Assembly (NCBI RefSeq): GCF_042659465.1
Contig: NZ_JBHSSW010000028.1
Location: 186,001 to 250,000 of the forward strand
Reading direction: 5' to 3'
Length of the DNA: 64,000 nt
Source: Ponticaulis profundi
GTDB lineage: Bacteria; Pseudomonadota; Alphaproteobacteria; Caulobacterales; Hyphomonadaceae
A program made the position numbers and the translations under genes. The stretch's first letter is position 1, and every line of letters begins with the position of its first letter. Shown piece by piece: positions 46,486-54,931 of the stretch. The notes under the pieces are model-generated. The model made no database searches. It saw only the letters and a list, made by a program, of their open reading frames with translations, and had not been told where the DNA came from.

Positions 46486-47546
46486 TAAACAGGGCTCCAG
46501 CCATTGTCGTCGGAAGGCGGGTCGATGTCGTCGTCATCCAGAAGCGACAAGTCTCCGTCAGCATAGACATATCGTGCCAGCTGTCGAAGGACGGGCTTGA
46601 TGTTCCGCCCCGCGACTGACGAAATGATTTCAACGTTCTGACCAGCTTCTTCAGAAAGTTCTGCGCGAGCTTCCTCCAATTGCTCATCGAGCAGAGAGTC
46701 GGCTTTGGTCAGCGCGATGATCTCTGGCTTATTCGCCAGCTCGTCATCATAGGCTTCGAGCTCATCGCGAATTTTTCGATAGGCGGCGCCGGGGTTGTCC
46801 TGCGTAGCATCGACCAGGTGAAGAAGGACCTTGCAGCGCTCGACATGGCCGAGGAAGCGATGTCCAAGACCTGCGCCTTCGGATGCCCCTTCGATCAGGC
46901 CAGGGATATCGGCGATCACAAAGCGTGTGCTTGGACCGAGATCGACCACACCCAGATTTGGAGTGAGGGTGGTGAAGGGATAGTCAGCGATCTTCGGCTT
47001 GGCTGCCGATGTCACGCTCAAAAATGTCGATTTGCCTGCATTTGGGAGTCCCAGAAGGCCGACATCAGCAATCAGTTTGAGGCGTAGCCAGATCCAGCGC
47101 TCTTCGCCCGGCAATCCAGGATTATAACGCCGTGGCGCCTGGTTGATGGATGTCTTGAAACGCGTATTGCCCCAGCCGCCTGAGCCGCCTTCTGCGAGCA
47201 GGACGCGCTTTCCAACTTCATCGAGGTCCGCAATCAGTGTCTCGCGGTCATCCTCAAGGATCTGGGTTCCGACTGGCACTTGCAGGACGGTCTCATTGGC
47301 ATCGGCACCGGTTCGGTTACGTCCCATGCCATGTCCGCCACGGTCGGCCCGGAAATGCTGCTTGTAGCGATAGTCGATCAGCGTATTCAGCCCTTCGACG
47401 GCTTCCACCCAGATATCACCGCCACGACCACCGTCGCCGCCATCCGGACCGCCATATTCAACATAGGCTTCGCGTCGGAAGGACACGCAGCCGTCTCCGC
47501 CATGGCCAGAACGGATATAGACTTTGCACTGATCAAGAAACTTCAT
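46485..47546 (-). CDS. obgE: Obg-family GTPase (ObgE/CgtA)
   Basis: 353 residues. The glycine-rich OBG fold (MKFLDQCKVYIRSGHGGDG, then a run with PDGGDGGRGGDI) is followed by the G domain: GLPNAGKST (G1), DIPGLIEGAS (G3), LTKAD (G4). The C-terminus is short and acidic. Obg is a ribosome assembly and stress checkpoint protein, essential in Caulobacter (CgtA). It follows L27 and a GNAT gene, as expected. Confidence 0.97.
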   Translation of the reverse strand: MKFLDQCKVYIRSGHGGDGCVSFRREAYVEYGGPDGGDGGRGGDIWVEAVEGLNTLIDYRYKQHFRADRGGHGMGRNRTGADANETVLQVPVGTQILEDDRETLIADLDEVGKRVLLAEGGSGGWGNTRFKTSINQAPRRYNPGLPGEERWIWLRLKLIADVGLLGLPNAGKSTFLSVTSAAKPKIADYPFTTLTPNLGVVDLGPSTRFVIADIPGLIEGASEGAGLGHRFLGHVERCKVLLHLVDATQDNPGAAYRKIRDELEAYDDELANKPEIIALTKADSLLDEQLEEARAELSEEAGQNVEIISSVAGRNIKPVLRQLARYVYADGDLSLLDDDDIDPPSDDNGWSPV

Positions 47547-47555
47547 GTCTGACTT

Positions 47556-48086
47556 CTACTCTGCCATTCGCGACATATAAAGGTGATCGACTTTTTCCTC
47601 ACGTCCCTGACAGAAGACAGGCGCACGCCAGCAGGGCAGGAACCCCAGTTTGCGAAGCACGGCGCCTGACGCAGGGTTGTCGGCAAAATGACCAGAAACA
47701 TAGTAGCGAGGGGTCGCGAAACCATCCGCCCAGTCCATGACAGCGCTGGCGGCTTCTGTCGCATAGCCATTTCCCCAGACATCCGGATGAAACCAGTATC
47801 CAAGGGTGAAGGGCTCCAGCGCGTGTGTTCGGTTCAATCCAATCACACCAATGCGCTCGTCGTCACATTCGACCATGCGCACCATGTCTGTCGCGGTTTC
47901 CGCGCCTTCCTTGGTGGATTTTACAAACGCCTCAGTCTCTTCGAAAGACTGTTGAGCGGGAATGCGCGCAACATTGCGATAGATTTCCGGTGCCTGAACG
48001 GTATCCGTAATCCACTGCGTATCTGCCGTTACAATAGGACGGAGCACAAGGCGTTCGGTGGTCAATGTTTTCAGCATGGTGAGCAC
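47556..48086 (-). CDS. RimJ/RimL-type GNAT acetyltransferase
   Basis: 176 residues (start at the first ATG, or at the one nine bases on). Features are TTERLVLRPIVTAD at the N-terminus, YWFHPDVWGNGYATEA (acetyl-CoA loop) and NPASGAVLRKLGF, as in enzymes that acetylate the N-terminus of ribosomal or other proteins. The true substrate is unknown. It sits between rpmA and obg; a hairpin at 48122-48155 separates it from rpmA. Confidence 0.88.
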   Translation of the reverse strand: MLTMLKTLTTERLVLRPIVTADTQWITDTVQAPEIYRNVARIPAQQSFEETEAFVKSTKEGAETATDMVRMVECDDERIGVIGLNRTHALEPFTLGYWFHPDVWGNGYATEAASAVMDWADGFATPRYYVSGHFADNPASGAVLRKLGFLPCWRAPVFCQGREEKVDHLYMSRMAE

Positions 48087-48121
48087 TCACTGGGTGCAAG
48101 GAAGATAGGAATATCCTGAAA

Positions 48122-48155
48122 CGAAACAAGGGAGGCCGGCGGCCTCCCTGGTCTT
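48122..48155 (-). terminator. Hairpin terminator after rpmA
   Basis: AGGGAGGCC (48129-48137) pairs with GGCCTCCCT (48141-48149) around a three-base loop. For the leftward rplU-rpmA transcript it is followed by TTGTTT, a modest U-rich stretch. Confidence 0.7.
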
Positions 48156-48213
48156 TTACACCATGCTCGTCAGAGCGTGAGGGCCACCTGTTGGCAGCCC
48201 GTTTGCGGCTGCC

Positions 48214-48483
48214 TTACTCGGCTGCGTCCGCAATTGGCATCACAGATACATACTGACGGTTATCGCGCTTCTTGCGAAACTCGACTTTGCCGTCGACCTT
48301 GGCAAACAGGGTGTGATCCTTGCCCATGCCGACGTTCGTGCCAGGATAGTATTTCGTGCCGCGCTGACGGATGAGAATATTGCCAGGAACAACATGTTCG
48401 CCGCCATATTTCTTTACGCCAAGGCGTTTCGACTCTGAATCGCGACCGTTACGGGATGAGCCGCCTGATTTTTTGTGAGCCAT
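48214..48483 (-). CDS. rpmA: Ribosomal protein L27
   Basis: 89 residues. The N-terminal MAHKKSGGSSRNGRDSESK, which reaches the peptidyl-transferase centre, is intact, and the core RGTKYYPGTNVGMGKDHTLFA-type region follows. It is downstream of rplU with a 46-base gap, the universal L21-L27 order. Confidence 0.98.
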   Translation of the reverse strand: MAHKKSGGSSRNGRDSESKRLGVKKYGGEHVVPGNILIRQRGTKYYPGTNVGMGKDHTLFAKVDGKVEFRKKRDNRQYVSVMPIADAAE

Positions 48484-48529
48484 AAGGCCACTCCTTCAAA
48501 CTTCTATGCGATAAATGCCTTGAAGAGGC

Positions 48530-49222
48530 TTATTTCGCAAGTTCTTTTGCTTGTTCGATCCAGCCGTCACGTTCAACGCGACCAGACGCATTCAGTTTCT
48601 CTTCCAGCTCGGTCACGCCTTCCGGAGTGAGTGAAGCGAGCTGTGCGAAGCTGGTGATACCGGCTTCATTGAGCTTTTTCGCGTAAGCCGGGCCAACACC
48701 CTTCAGCTTGGTCAGGTCGTCCGCAGCGCCGGTGTCAGCAGCCTTGGCAGGCGCTTTCTTCTCAGCAGCTGGCTTTTCGGCCTTCGCTTTAGGAGCCTCA
48801 GCGGCTTTTGGTGCGGTTTTTTTCGCCTTAGGCGCTTCGTCCTTGATGACAACAGTCTCTTCAGACTTCGTCTTCTTGTCAGCTTTTTTCAGCTTTTTGA
48901 CGTCTACGCCTTCAGGAAGGATTGCCGTGATCTTGATCGTCGTCTCAAGCTGGCGGTGACCCTTCTTACGCTTGTAAGTCGAACGCTGGCGCTTTTTGAA
49001 GATGATGACCTTGTCGCCTTTGCCTTGCTTGACGACTTCGCCAACAACAGCAGCGCCTTTTACGGTCGGTACACCAACAGTGACATCGTCACCTTCGCCA
49101 AACATCAGCACGTCTTCAAATGCGTGCTCGTCGCCTTCGTTCGCGTCGATCTTCTCGACGACGATTTCGTCATTTGCGGCAACTTTGTACTGCTTGCCGC
49201 CGGTCTTGATGACTGCGTACAT
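48530..49222 (-). CDS. rplU: Ribosomal protein L21 with helix-hairpin-helix C-terminal extension
   Basis: 230 residues, about twice the normal 103. Residues 1-103 are L21 (MYAVIKTGGKQYKV, FKKRQRSTYKRKKGHRQ). A Lys/Ala/Glu-rich linker (about 105-170) leads to a folded end: DDLTKLKGVGPAYAKKLNEA and a following helix pair, the helix-hairpin-helix form also seen at the end of L21 in several alphaproteobacteria. The extra domain may touch rRNA or DNA; its role is not established. Confidence 0.96.
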   Translation of the reverse strand: MYAVIKTGGKQYKVAANDEIVVEKIDANEGDEHAFEDVLMFGEGDDVTVGVPTVKGAAVVGEVVKQGKGDKVIIFKKRQRSTYKRKKGHRQLETTIKITAILPEGVDVKKLKKADKKTKSEETVVIKDEAPKAKKTAPKAAEAPKAKAEKPAAEKKAPAKAADTGAADDLTKLKGVGPAYAKKLNEAGITSFAQLASLTPEGVTELEEKLNASGRVERDGWIEQAKELAK

Positions 49223-49282
49223 CGCGCAGATCCTCTCAGAAACTGGGTTTGCTCTAACTGAATGTCAGACAGAAAGCGCGGC

Positions 49283-49310
49283 AAATTGCATATTGCTAAG
49301 CCAGAGTCAA
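49283..49310 (-). promoter_or_regulatory. Possible promoter for rplU-rpmA
   Basis: On the minus strand TTGACT (49305-49310) and CAATTT (49283-49288) are 16 bases apart, ending about 60 bases before the rplU ATG. The -35 is good and the -10 is poor. The rest of 49223-49435 shows no gene. Confidence 0.3.
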
Positions 49311-49435
49311 TCTATCTTTCATTTCCTGCGAGAATTCTTTCACTCCGTATACAGAGTGGTGTGCAGATGCCCCGCAAGTCTATGGTGAAGGCTCTTTATA
49401 GTCTTTCAGGGCGTGCTTTCCAAGCAGATTCAGGT

Positions 49436-49675
49436 TCAATTTGATCGAAAAGGCACGGACCGAATTTTCTGGCCAGAAGCATCGAGTTCTGTCCCGCAGT
49501 TCTGGCATGTAAAGCCACCCCACAGCGCCTGGCGCAGGCTGGTTGGCACGCGTATCTTTGGCAGGCGAATACCGCATTCTCCGCAGGCACTGTGTTTACG
49601 AAAAACGATGGCACTCAAGAGCACTGTGGCGGTCGCGATAGCGCCAATGGCGGCACTCATAATCCAGGGTGTCAT
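49436..49675 (-). CDS. Small membrane protein with a zinc ribbon
   Basis: 79 residues from the ATG at 49675, with AGGAAG seven bases before it. One membrane helix (PWIMSAAIGAIATATVLLSAIVF) is followed by two CxxC pairs (CGECG and CQNCG) that form a small cytoplasmic zinc ribbon. The function is unknown; similar short helix-plus-ribbon proteins are common in proteobacteria. It is the last core-genome gene before the island. Confidence 0.7.
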   Translation of the reverse strand: MTPWIMSAAIGAIATATVLLSAIVFRKHSACGECGIRLPKIRVPTSLRQALWGGFTCQNCGTELDASGQKIRSVPFRSN

Positions 49676-49881
49676 ATACGGGCTTCCTGCTGATAATCTG
49701 ACTTGCACTTATTAAGAGATAAAACGGATGGCAGCGTCGTCACCCGAACAGAGGAGGTTCGCGTCATTGAGGTGCATCTCCCTCTTTAATATCTGCGAGT
49801 AATCCGGCTGGTGTCCTGTTGTTCAGGGGAATGCAGCTCTTGCATTCCGCGCTACCAGTGGATATGACCGCGGCCTTCGCG

Positions 49882-49971
49882 GGAGAGGTGCCGGAGTGGT
49901 CGAACGGGGCGGTCTCGAAAACCGTTGTACTTTTGCGAGTACCCAGGGTTCGAATCCCTGTCTCTCCGCCA
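49882..49971 (+). tRNA. tRNA-Ser (anticodon CGA), integration site of the island
   Basis: 90 bases including the encoded CCA. The acceptor stem GGAGAGG pairs with TCTCTCC (49961-49967, last pair G-U), the anticodon CGA is at 49916-49918 inside CTCGAAA, the long variable arm follows (class II), and the T arm is CAGGG-TTCGAAT-CCCTG. The integrase gene starts 92 bases downstream; the 3' half of this tRNA is the probable attL. No second copy of the 3' end is seen to the right within the window. Confidence 0.95.
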
Positions 49972-50062
49972 CTGTAGATGCACAGGGTTGAAAACAAACA
50001 AAATGCTTTGAACTCAGCATGTTGCGCTTGTGTCTGGGTCCAAGGGGGCGGTACAATTGGGT

Positions 50063-51835
50063 ATGGCCAAGAAAGAAAATCTACCCAACTTCTGTCGACG
50101 GAAAACAGATCGGACTATCGAAGTCAGGATCACACTGACTGAAGACCAGGCGAATCTTTTAGGTAAAAAAAACCTCGTCAAAAGTTTGAAGACTAAGAGC
50201 GTCGCTGTAGCACGCCGACGAGCTCCAGGCGTGGTCTCAGAGCTTCTCGAACAGATTAATCAATCCGATGATAAAGGGAAGAATCTATCAGTCGAAATCC
50301 TTCAAAAGCGAATGTTAGAATGGAAGATCAGAAAACAGACGCACTGCGCAAATCTAGCGCTTTCGACCGGAGATCTGGAAGATTTCAAGCTACCACTTTT
50401 TGACATTAAAGAGGGTTGGGTTGAGACGACCTCAATCGTGAATGGGCAAAACGTCGTACAATACCAACCTAAGAAGATGTTCAGCCATCCAAAGAAAGTC
50501 ATTCGTGAAATTTGCTCAATGAACGAGGATGAGATTGTTTCGGAGAGTGCGTTCACGATGTTGCGGCAGAGTGTTTCTGAAACTGTTGCTGCAGTAGAGA
50601 ACTTTGCAAAAGAACTGAAGTCAGGAAATCCCGAAGCAATTGAATTCGCGTCCCAGTTAGTGAGAAAAAAGACTAAGAGCGTTGACTCTGATGTCCCTTA
50701 CCAAAGCGAGAGCGCCGCGGCTGTAACTGTGACCCAGGCCTTTGACTCTTGGTCTGACTGGCACAAGCGTGAGGGTAAGGACGAAGATACTATAACGTCA
50801 TTCAAAACCAATATCGATCGGTTCGTGTCTGTGTTTGGTGACTTGCCAGTCGCCAATGTCACGAGTGCAGATGCCGACAAATTCGTCCGGTTGCTGGAAA
50901 AATGCCCAGCCAGACCCCCTAAATCGGTCCGGGAAGATATGACGTTCAACGAGTTGGTTGACTGGAACCAGGAAGCGGGAATGAACTGTTTGTCAGCGGG
51001 TACTGTCAGATCCGCGGTTTCCGCGATGTCTGCGATATTCGGGAAATGCGTCAGAGACGGGACTATCTCTAAAAACCCATTCCGAGTGCCAAAAGTATCG
51101 AAGGGTAAGAAGGCAAATCGGAAGTTCTTCGATGAACGTGATCTAAAAAAAATATTCAGTATGCCATACTATACCGGTAGTGAGCCAATACCTCCTGGTG
51201 GAAAGGGACCCGCGGCGCTCTGGCTGCCGATCCTAGCGCTACTAACTGGCGCACGTCAGGAAGAAATAGCTCAGCTGCATCACTCAGATGTCAAGAAAGT
51301 CGATGGTGTGTGGGTGATTAGCTTCCAAGACGTCGATGAAGTCTCCGGCGAACACTATACGCTGGACGATCCTGAATCGAAGAGAATAAAGAATTCGCAT
51401 GGTGGTGATGCGGCCGCAATGCGACTTGTGCCCGTCAGCAACAGGCTGATTGAGATCGGCTTTCTAGACTTTGTCGAGAAGCAAAGATCTTCGTCAGTCA
51501 AACGATTATTTCCTGAAGTTAAACACAACTCTAAGGTTATTAAGGGGAACAAGGCTCGGAATTGGTCGAAGTGGTGGGGAAAATACTTCCGCGAAAAAAC
51601 GGGCATAACCGATCCAACGAAAGTTTTTCATTCTTTCAGGCATACGTTCCGACATGAGGCACGCCAAGTTGGTGTTTTGGAAGATGTGATCAAAGAGCTT
51701 TCCGGACACGAGAACCATGACGATTACGGGTATGGTCGAAATATTCACGGAAGACGTTTCGACGTAGATACATTGAAGCGCGAAATCGATAAAATTGCAT
51801 TCAAGAAAATTTCGATTTCAATTCCCAAGACCTGA
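50063..51835 (+). CDS. Island tyrosine integrase
   Basis: 590 residues from the ATG at 50063 (an upstream GTG at 50030 is possible). The N-terminal arm-binding part (FCRRKTDRTIEVRITLTEDQAN) and a SAM-like domain (VTQAFDSWSDWHKREGKDEDT) precede the catalytic core: Arg in LTGARQEEIAQL, HSFRHTFRHEA for the His/Arg pair, and LSGHENHDDYGYG near the catalytic Tyr. Long phage/island integrases of this type are typical next to tRNA genes. Codon use is more A/T-rich than in the genes to its left. Confidence 0.93.
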   Translation: MAKKENLPNFCRRKTDRTIEVRITLTEDQANLLGKKNLVKSLKTKSVAVARRRAPGVVSELLEQINQSDDKGKNLSVEILQKRMLEWKIRKQTHCANLALSTGDLEDFKLPLFDIKEGWVETTSIVNGQNVVQYQPKKMFSHPKKVIREICSMNEDEIVSESAFTMLRQSVSETVAAVENFAKELKSGNPEAIEFASQLVRKKTKSVDSDVPYQSESAAAVTVTQAFDSWSDWHKREGKDEDTITSFKTNIDRFVSVFGDLPVANVTSADADKFVRLLEKCPARPPKSVREDMTFNELVDWNQEAGMNCLSAGTVRSAVSAMSAIFGKCVRDGTISKNPFRVPKVSKGKKANRKFFDERDLKKIFSMPYYTGSEPIPPGGKGPAALWLPILALLTGARQEEIAQLHHSDVKKVDGVWVISFQDVDEVSGEHYTLDDPESKRIKNSHGGDAAAMRLVPVSNRLIEIGFLDFVEKQRSSSVKRLFPEVKHNSKVIKGNKARNWSKWWGKYFREKTGITDPTKVFHSFRHTFRHEARQVGVLEDVIKELSGHENHDDYGYGRNIHGRRFDVDTLKREIDKIAFKKISISIPKT

Positions 51836-51921
51836 CTTCTTCCTATCTCAGCGCCGATATCGGAGGTCAGCGGAGAGATCACACGTCGCGATTTCTCACC
51901 TGGTGAGCGAAAGGTTTGTAG

Positions 51922-52437
51922 ATGGGATCGGAAAATATATTTTTCAGCGGCTATGTTTCTGCGCTCGTATCCGCAATGCCTGAGTGTAGTGAATCGGTCG
52001 CGACCTGGCATCGTGATCCGGTTGGTGGAAATGCATCAATACAGTTCGACGTCGGGAGCTGGCTCAACGAACTCTCTGCAGAATTGCGGCCGAGCACCTT
52101 TGCTCACATCTTAGATGGTGATCATGATTCGGTGTCGAGTTGCGTGAGAATAACCTTCAGAGGATGGGGGAACATTCTTCCGATATTGGCTAGTCGAGGG
52201 GTTGATGGTTTCGGGGTCGTTTTCTCGAGCGCTATGTCAGATGAAGGCGTGGAAGTAGATGATCTGCAAATTTCGTCATTGGCAATCCCGAGTGTGGATG
52301 TAGACCAATCTGTGGCCCAACAATCTGATCCATTGGCAGCAGCGTTGTCTGAAGTCGTCAGATTGAGAAAATGGCTTTTGCAGAATTCGGATGAGCTATC
52401 TAGATGGCGTGCTCTGGCAATGCAGCAGCCCAATTGA
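51922..52437 (+). CDS. Island protein of unknown function
   Basis: 171 residues from the ATG at 51922, which follows AAAGG at good spacing. The protein is acidic, with DVGSWLNELSAELRPSTFAHI and a C-terminal helix EVVRLRKWLLQNSDELSRW. No family is recognised. It lies 86 bases after the integrase and may be an accessory or regulatory island protein. Confidence 0.6.
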   Translation: MGSENIFFSGYVSALVSAMPECSESVATWHRDPVGGNASIQFDVGSWLNELSAELRPSTFAHILDGDHDSVSSCVRITFRGWGNILPILASRGVDGFGVVFSSAMSDEGVEVDDLQISSLAIPSVDVDQSVAQQSDPLAAALSEVVRLRKWLLQNSDELSRWRALAMQQPN

Positions 52438-53432
52438 GACTTGGCGAAAGCCAGGCAAGCGCGCGACGGATGCTTTATTGGAGTCAGATTGCTTTAGCGA
52501 TTAAAACAACCTTAAGCACTCGGATGCGGCGGCGAGCAATTGTTACGCGATGTCCCGCGGGACGCATTTTCACTATCTGCAAGCGGATTGCCGATGCGGA
52601 TGAGGCGCAACCGACGTTCCGATCCGCTGGCTGATTAGGTGGTGCGAGGAAAAATGCAGCTCATGGGGATCAGGAATATTGCTGTAAGTTCAGTGAAAAA
52701 CTATAAAATTCAATTGACTATAAAATAATTCCAGATTTGCCGAGCGATTCTTGATCTCATGGATAAATAGATCTGACGATACGTTTATTCCCTCATTTTC
52801 GTATCTAAAGATCAAAGATGGGGGTCGCTCCGAGTCCTTCTCGGTACGTGCTCAGTTCATCAGCTTGATGGATGTGAAACAAAGGTTGATCGTCCGAGGT
52901 TACGTTTCTCAAACTAAAACCCCGGCCTCGTCAAAGGCTTTTACCGGCTGATGACAGGAACCAGAACCGCATATGGTGCTCTACGGAGTTATAATCTAAA
53001 TCGATCTACGGATCACGTCTTCTGCCTCGGACATGAAACGAGGTAGCACCGAACCGGCTGACCCACGATACGGGTGTTCTGGGGATTTGGATGGTTGTAA
53101 AAATGGTAATCGGTAAACTGCGCTGAAGCGGTAGACTCATAGTTGTGATTTTTGTGACTATGGATCAGCTATTTGACATATGTATGAACATACAAAATGA
53201 AATAGTATGCTATCTTCCGACACCACGTGTCTGAACCAAGCATACGCCTAATGCTCATCACTTCGTGATATCGCATGGCACTTGTTAGTTCTCTACATAT
53301 CTCAAACAAAATATCTGATTCACATAATTATTGACCATAATATTATTAAAAATATTAGTTAAAATAATCAGTTTCAAATCCTTCGAGCTCTCTACCCACC
53401 GAACAGCGCGGGGTGAACTATACCCAAAATTC
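52438..53432. other. Non-coding, A/T-rich island stretch with an orphan promoter/operator
   Basis: About 1 kb without a gene that I can support; the short open frames (such as 52751-52951) lack ribosome sites and natural sequence. From about 53160 the DNA becomes A/T-rich. TTGACA (53173-53178) is overlapped by a perfect palindrome TGTATG-AA-CATACA (53181-53194), the form of a repressor site, but nothing recognisable follows. A second small repeat, CATAGT...ACTATG, lies just before it. This may be the remains of a lost gene. Confidence 0.45.
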
Positions 53433-53457
53433 AAATTTATCGAAAAGCGATAAATTT
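53433..53457 (-). terminator. A/T-rich hairpin at the end of the restriction operon
   Basis: Perfect ten-base stem AAATTTATCG (53433-53442) with CGATAAATTT (53448-53457), loop AAAAG, overlapping the hsdM stop codon. Read on the minus strand it is followed by GAATTTTGGG. It is a likely end of the leftward operon transcript, or a protection against 3' decay. Confidence 0.6.
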
Positions 53458-54931
53458 ATAGGTTCGCAGCGACCCCTCGAAAGCTCGCCAGACCCGCTTC
53501 CAAATTCTCGATAATTTCAGACGCCAACACATCTGGATCAGGGAGATTATCCAAATCGGTCAGGCTCTTATCCTTCAGCCAGAACACATCCAGACTGGTC
53601 TTGTCGCGATCGGTCAGCTCTTCATAAGAGTACTTGCGCCACCGGCCTTCCGGGTTTTCTTCTGACCACGTTTCAATACGCTCATGACGATTGGCTGGGT
53701 TGTAGCACTCGATGAAGTCAGCCAGGTTCTCAAAGCCCATCGTTTTCTTCTTCAGCGTATGGTGCACATTGGTCCGGTAATCATAGAACCAGACCTCTTT
53801 CGTCCATGGGTTTTTTGAGGCCTCATGGTTGTCGAAGAAGATGACATTCGCTTTCACGCCATTCGCATAGAAGATTCCCGTTGGCAGACGCAGGATGGTG
53901 TGCAGATCGGTGTTGCGCAGAAGCTGCTTTCGAACTGTTTCACCGGCGCCACCTTCAAACAAAACGTTATCCGGAACGACGACAGCAGCGCGACCAGTCG
54001 TTTTCAACATCGTCCGGATATGCTGGACGAAGTTCAGCTGCTTGTTTGATGTCGTGGTCCAGAAGTCTTGACGGTTATAGACCAGCTCTTCCTTGTCCTC
54101 TTCGCCGTCCTCATTGGTGACTGTCATGGAGGCTTTGCGGCCAAATGGTGGGTTCGCCAGAACATAGTCATAGGTGTTGCTGGATGTGGCTACCAAGGCG
54201 TCAGCAGATGAGATTGGCGTCTCACCTGTCATCTCGCCGATATTGTGCAGAAACATATTCATCAGGCAGAGCCGACGCGTATTCGCGACAATCTCGTTTC
54301 CGGCAAACGTCTCGTTCTTCAGGAACTCCTTCTGTGCCTTATCGAGTTGATAGTTCTGCGGATCGGTCAGGAAGTCATAGGCCGCCAGGAAGAAGCCACC
54401 AGTGCCGCAGGATGGGTCCGCAATCGTCTTTCCCGGCTCAGGTCGCATACATTCCACCATCGCTTTGATAAGTGGTCTTGGTGTAAAATACTGACCGGCG
54501 CCGGATTTCGTATCTGCCGCGTTCTTTTCCAGCAGACCTTCATAAATGTCGCCCTTCACATCGGCGCCCATCATGATCCATTGCGTTTCACCGATCATGT
54601 TGATCAATCGGCTCAGCTTGGCAGGGTCCTGAATTTTGTTCTGAGCCTTGGTGAAAATCTGGCCGAGCATACCGGTCTTCTTGCCCAGTTCACGCAGTAG
54701 CTTCACGTAATGCGCTTCCAGATCAGCGCCCTTCTTCGAAGACAATGATGCCCAGTTATACTCAGCCGGAATACCGACATCCCGGTTGTAAGGTGGCCTG
54801 GAGTATTCATCCGCCATTTTCAGGAAGATGAGATAGGTCAGCTGTTCGAGATAATCGCCATATCCGACGCCATCATCACGAAGCGTATTGCAGAACGACC
54901 AGACCTTGGAAACGATAGATGCAGTATTCAT
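53456..54931 (-). CDS. hsdM: Type I restriction-modification system, DNA methyltransferase subunit HsdM
   Basis: 491 residues. The helical N-domain (about 1-135) is followed by the SAM motif ADPSCGTGGF (171-180) and the catalytic motif NPPF (260-263) of N6-adenine methyltransferases. HsdM modifies the host sites chosen by HsdS. It is the last gene of the leftward operon and overlaps the DUF262 gene by four bases. Confidence 0.96.
   Translation of the reverse strand: MNTASIVSKVWSFCNTLRDDGVGYGDYLEQLTYLIFLKMADEYSRPPYNRDVGIPAEYNWASLSSKKGADLEAHYVKLLRELGKKTGMLGQIFTKAQNKIQDPAKLSRLINMIGETQWIMMGADVKGDIYEGLLEKNAADTKSGAGQYFTPRPLIKAMVECMRPEPGKTIADPSCGTGGFFLAAYDFLTDPQNYQLDKAQKEFLKNETFAGNEIVANTRRLCLMNMFLHNIGEMTGETPISSADALVATSSNTYDYVLANPPFGRKASMTVTNEDGEEDKEELVYNRQDFWTTTSNKQLNFVQHIRTMLKTTGRAAVVVPDNVLFEGGAGETVRKQLLRNTDLHTILRLPTGIFYANGVKANVIFFDNHEASKNPWTKEVWFYDYRTNVHHTLKKKTMGFENLADFIECYNPANRHERIETWSEENPEGRWRKYSYEELTDRDKTSLDVFWLKDKSLTDLDNLPDPDVLASEIIENLEAGLASFRGVAANL

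Noticed and set aside
49764..49997. Open frame antisense to tRNA-Ser
   Set aside because: It is the reverse strand of the tRNA gene; such frames are a known annotation artefact.
52751..52951. 66-residue frame in the non-coding island gap
   Set aside because: No ribosome site, unnatural composition and no partner signal; not supportable as a gene.
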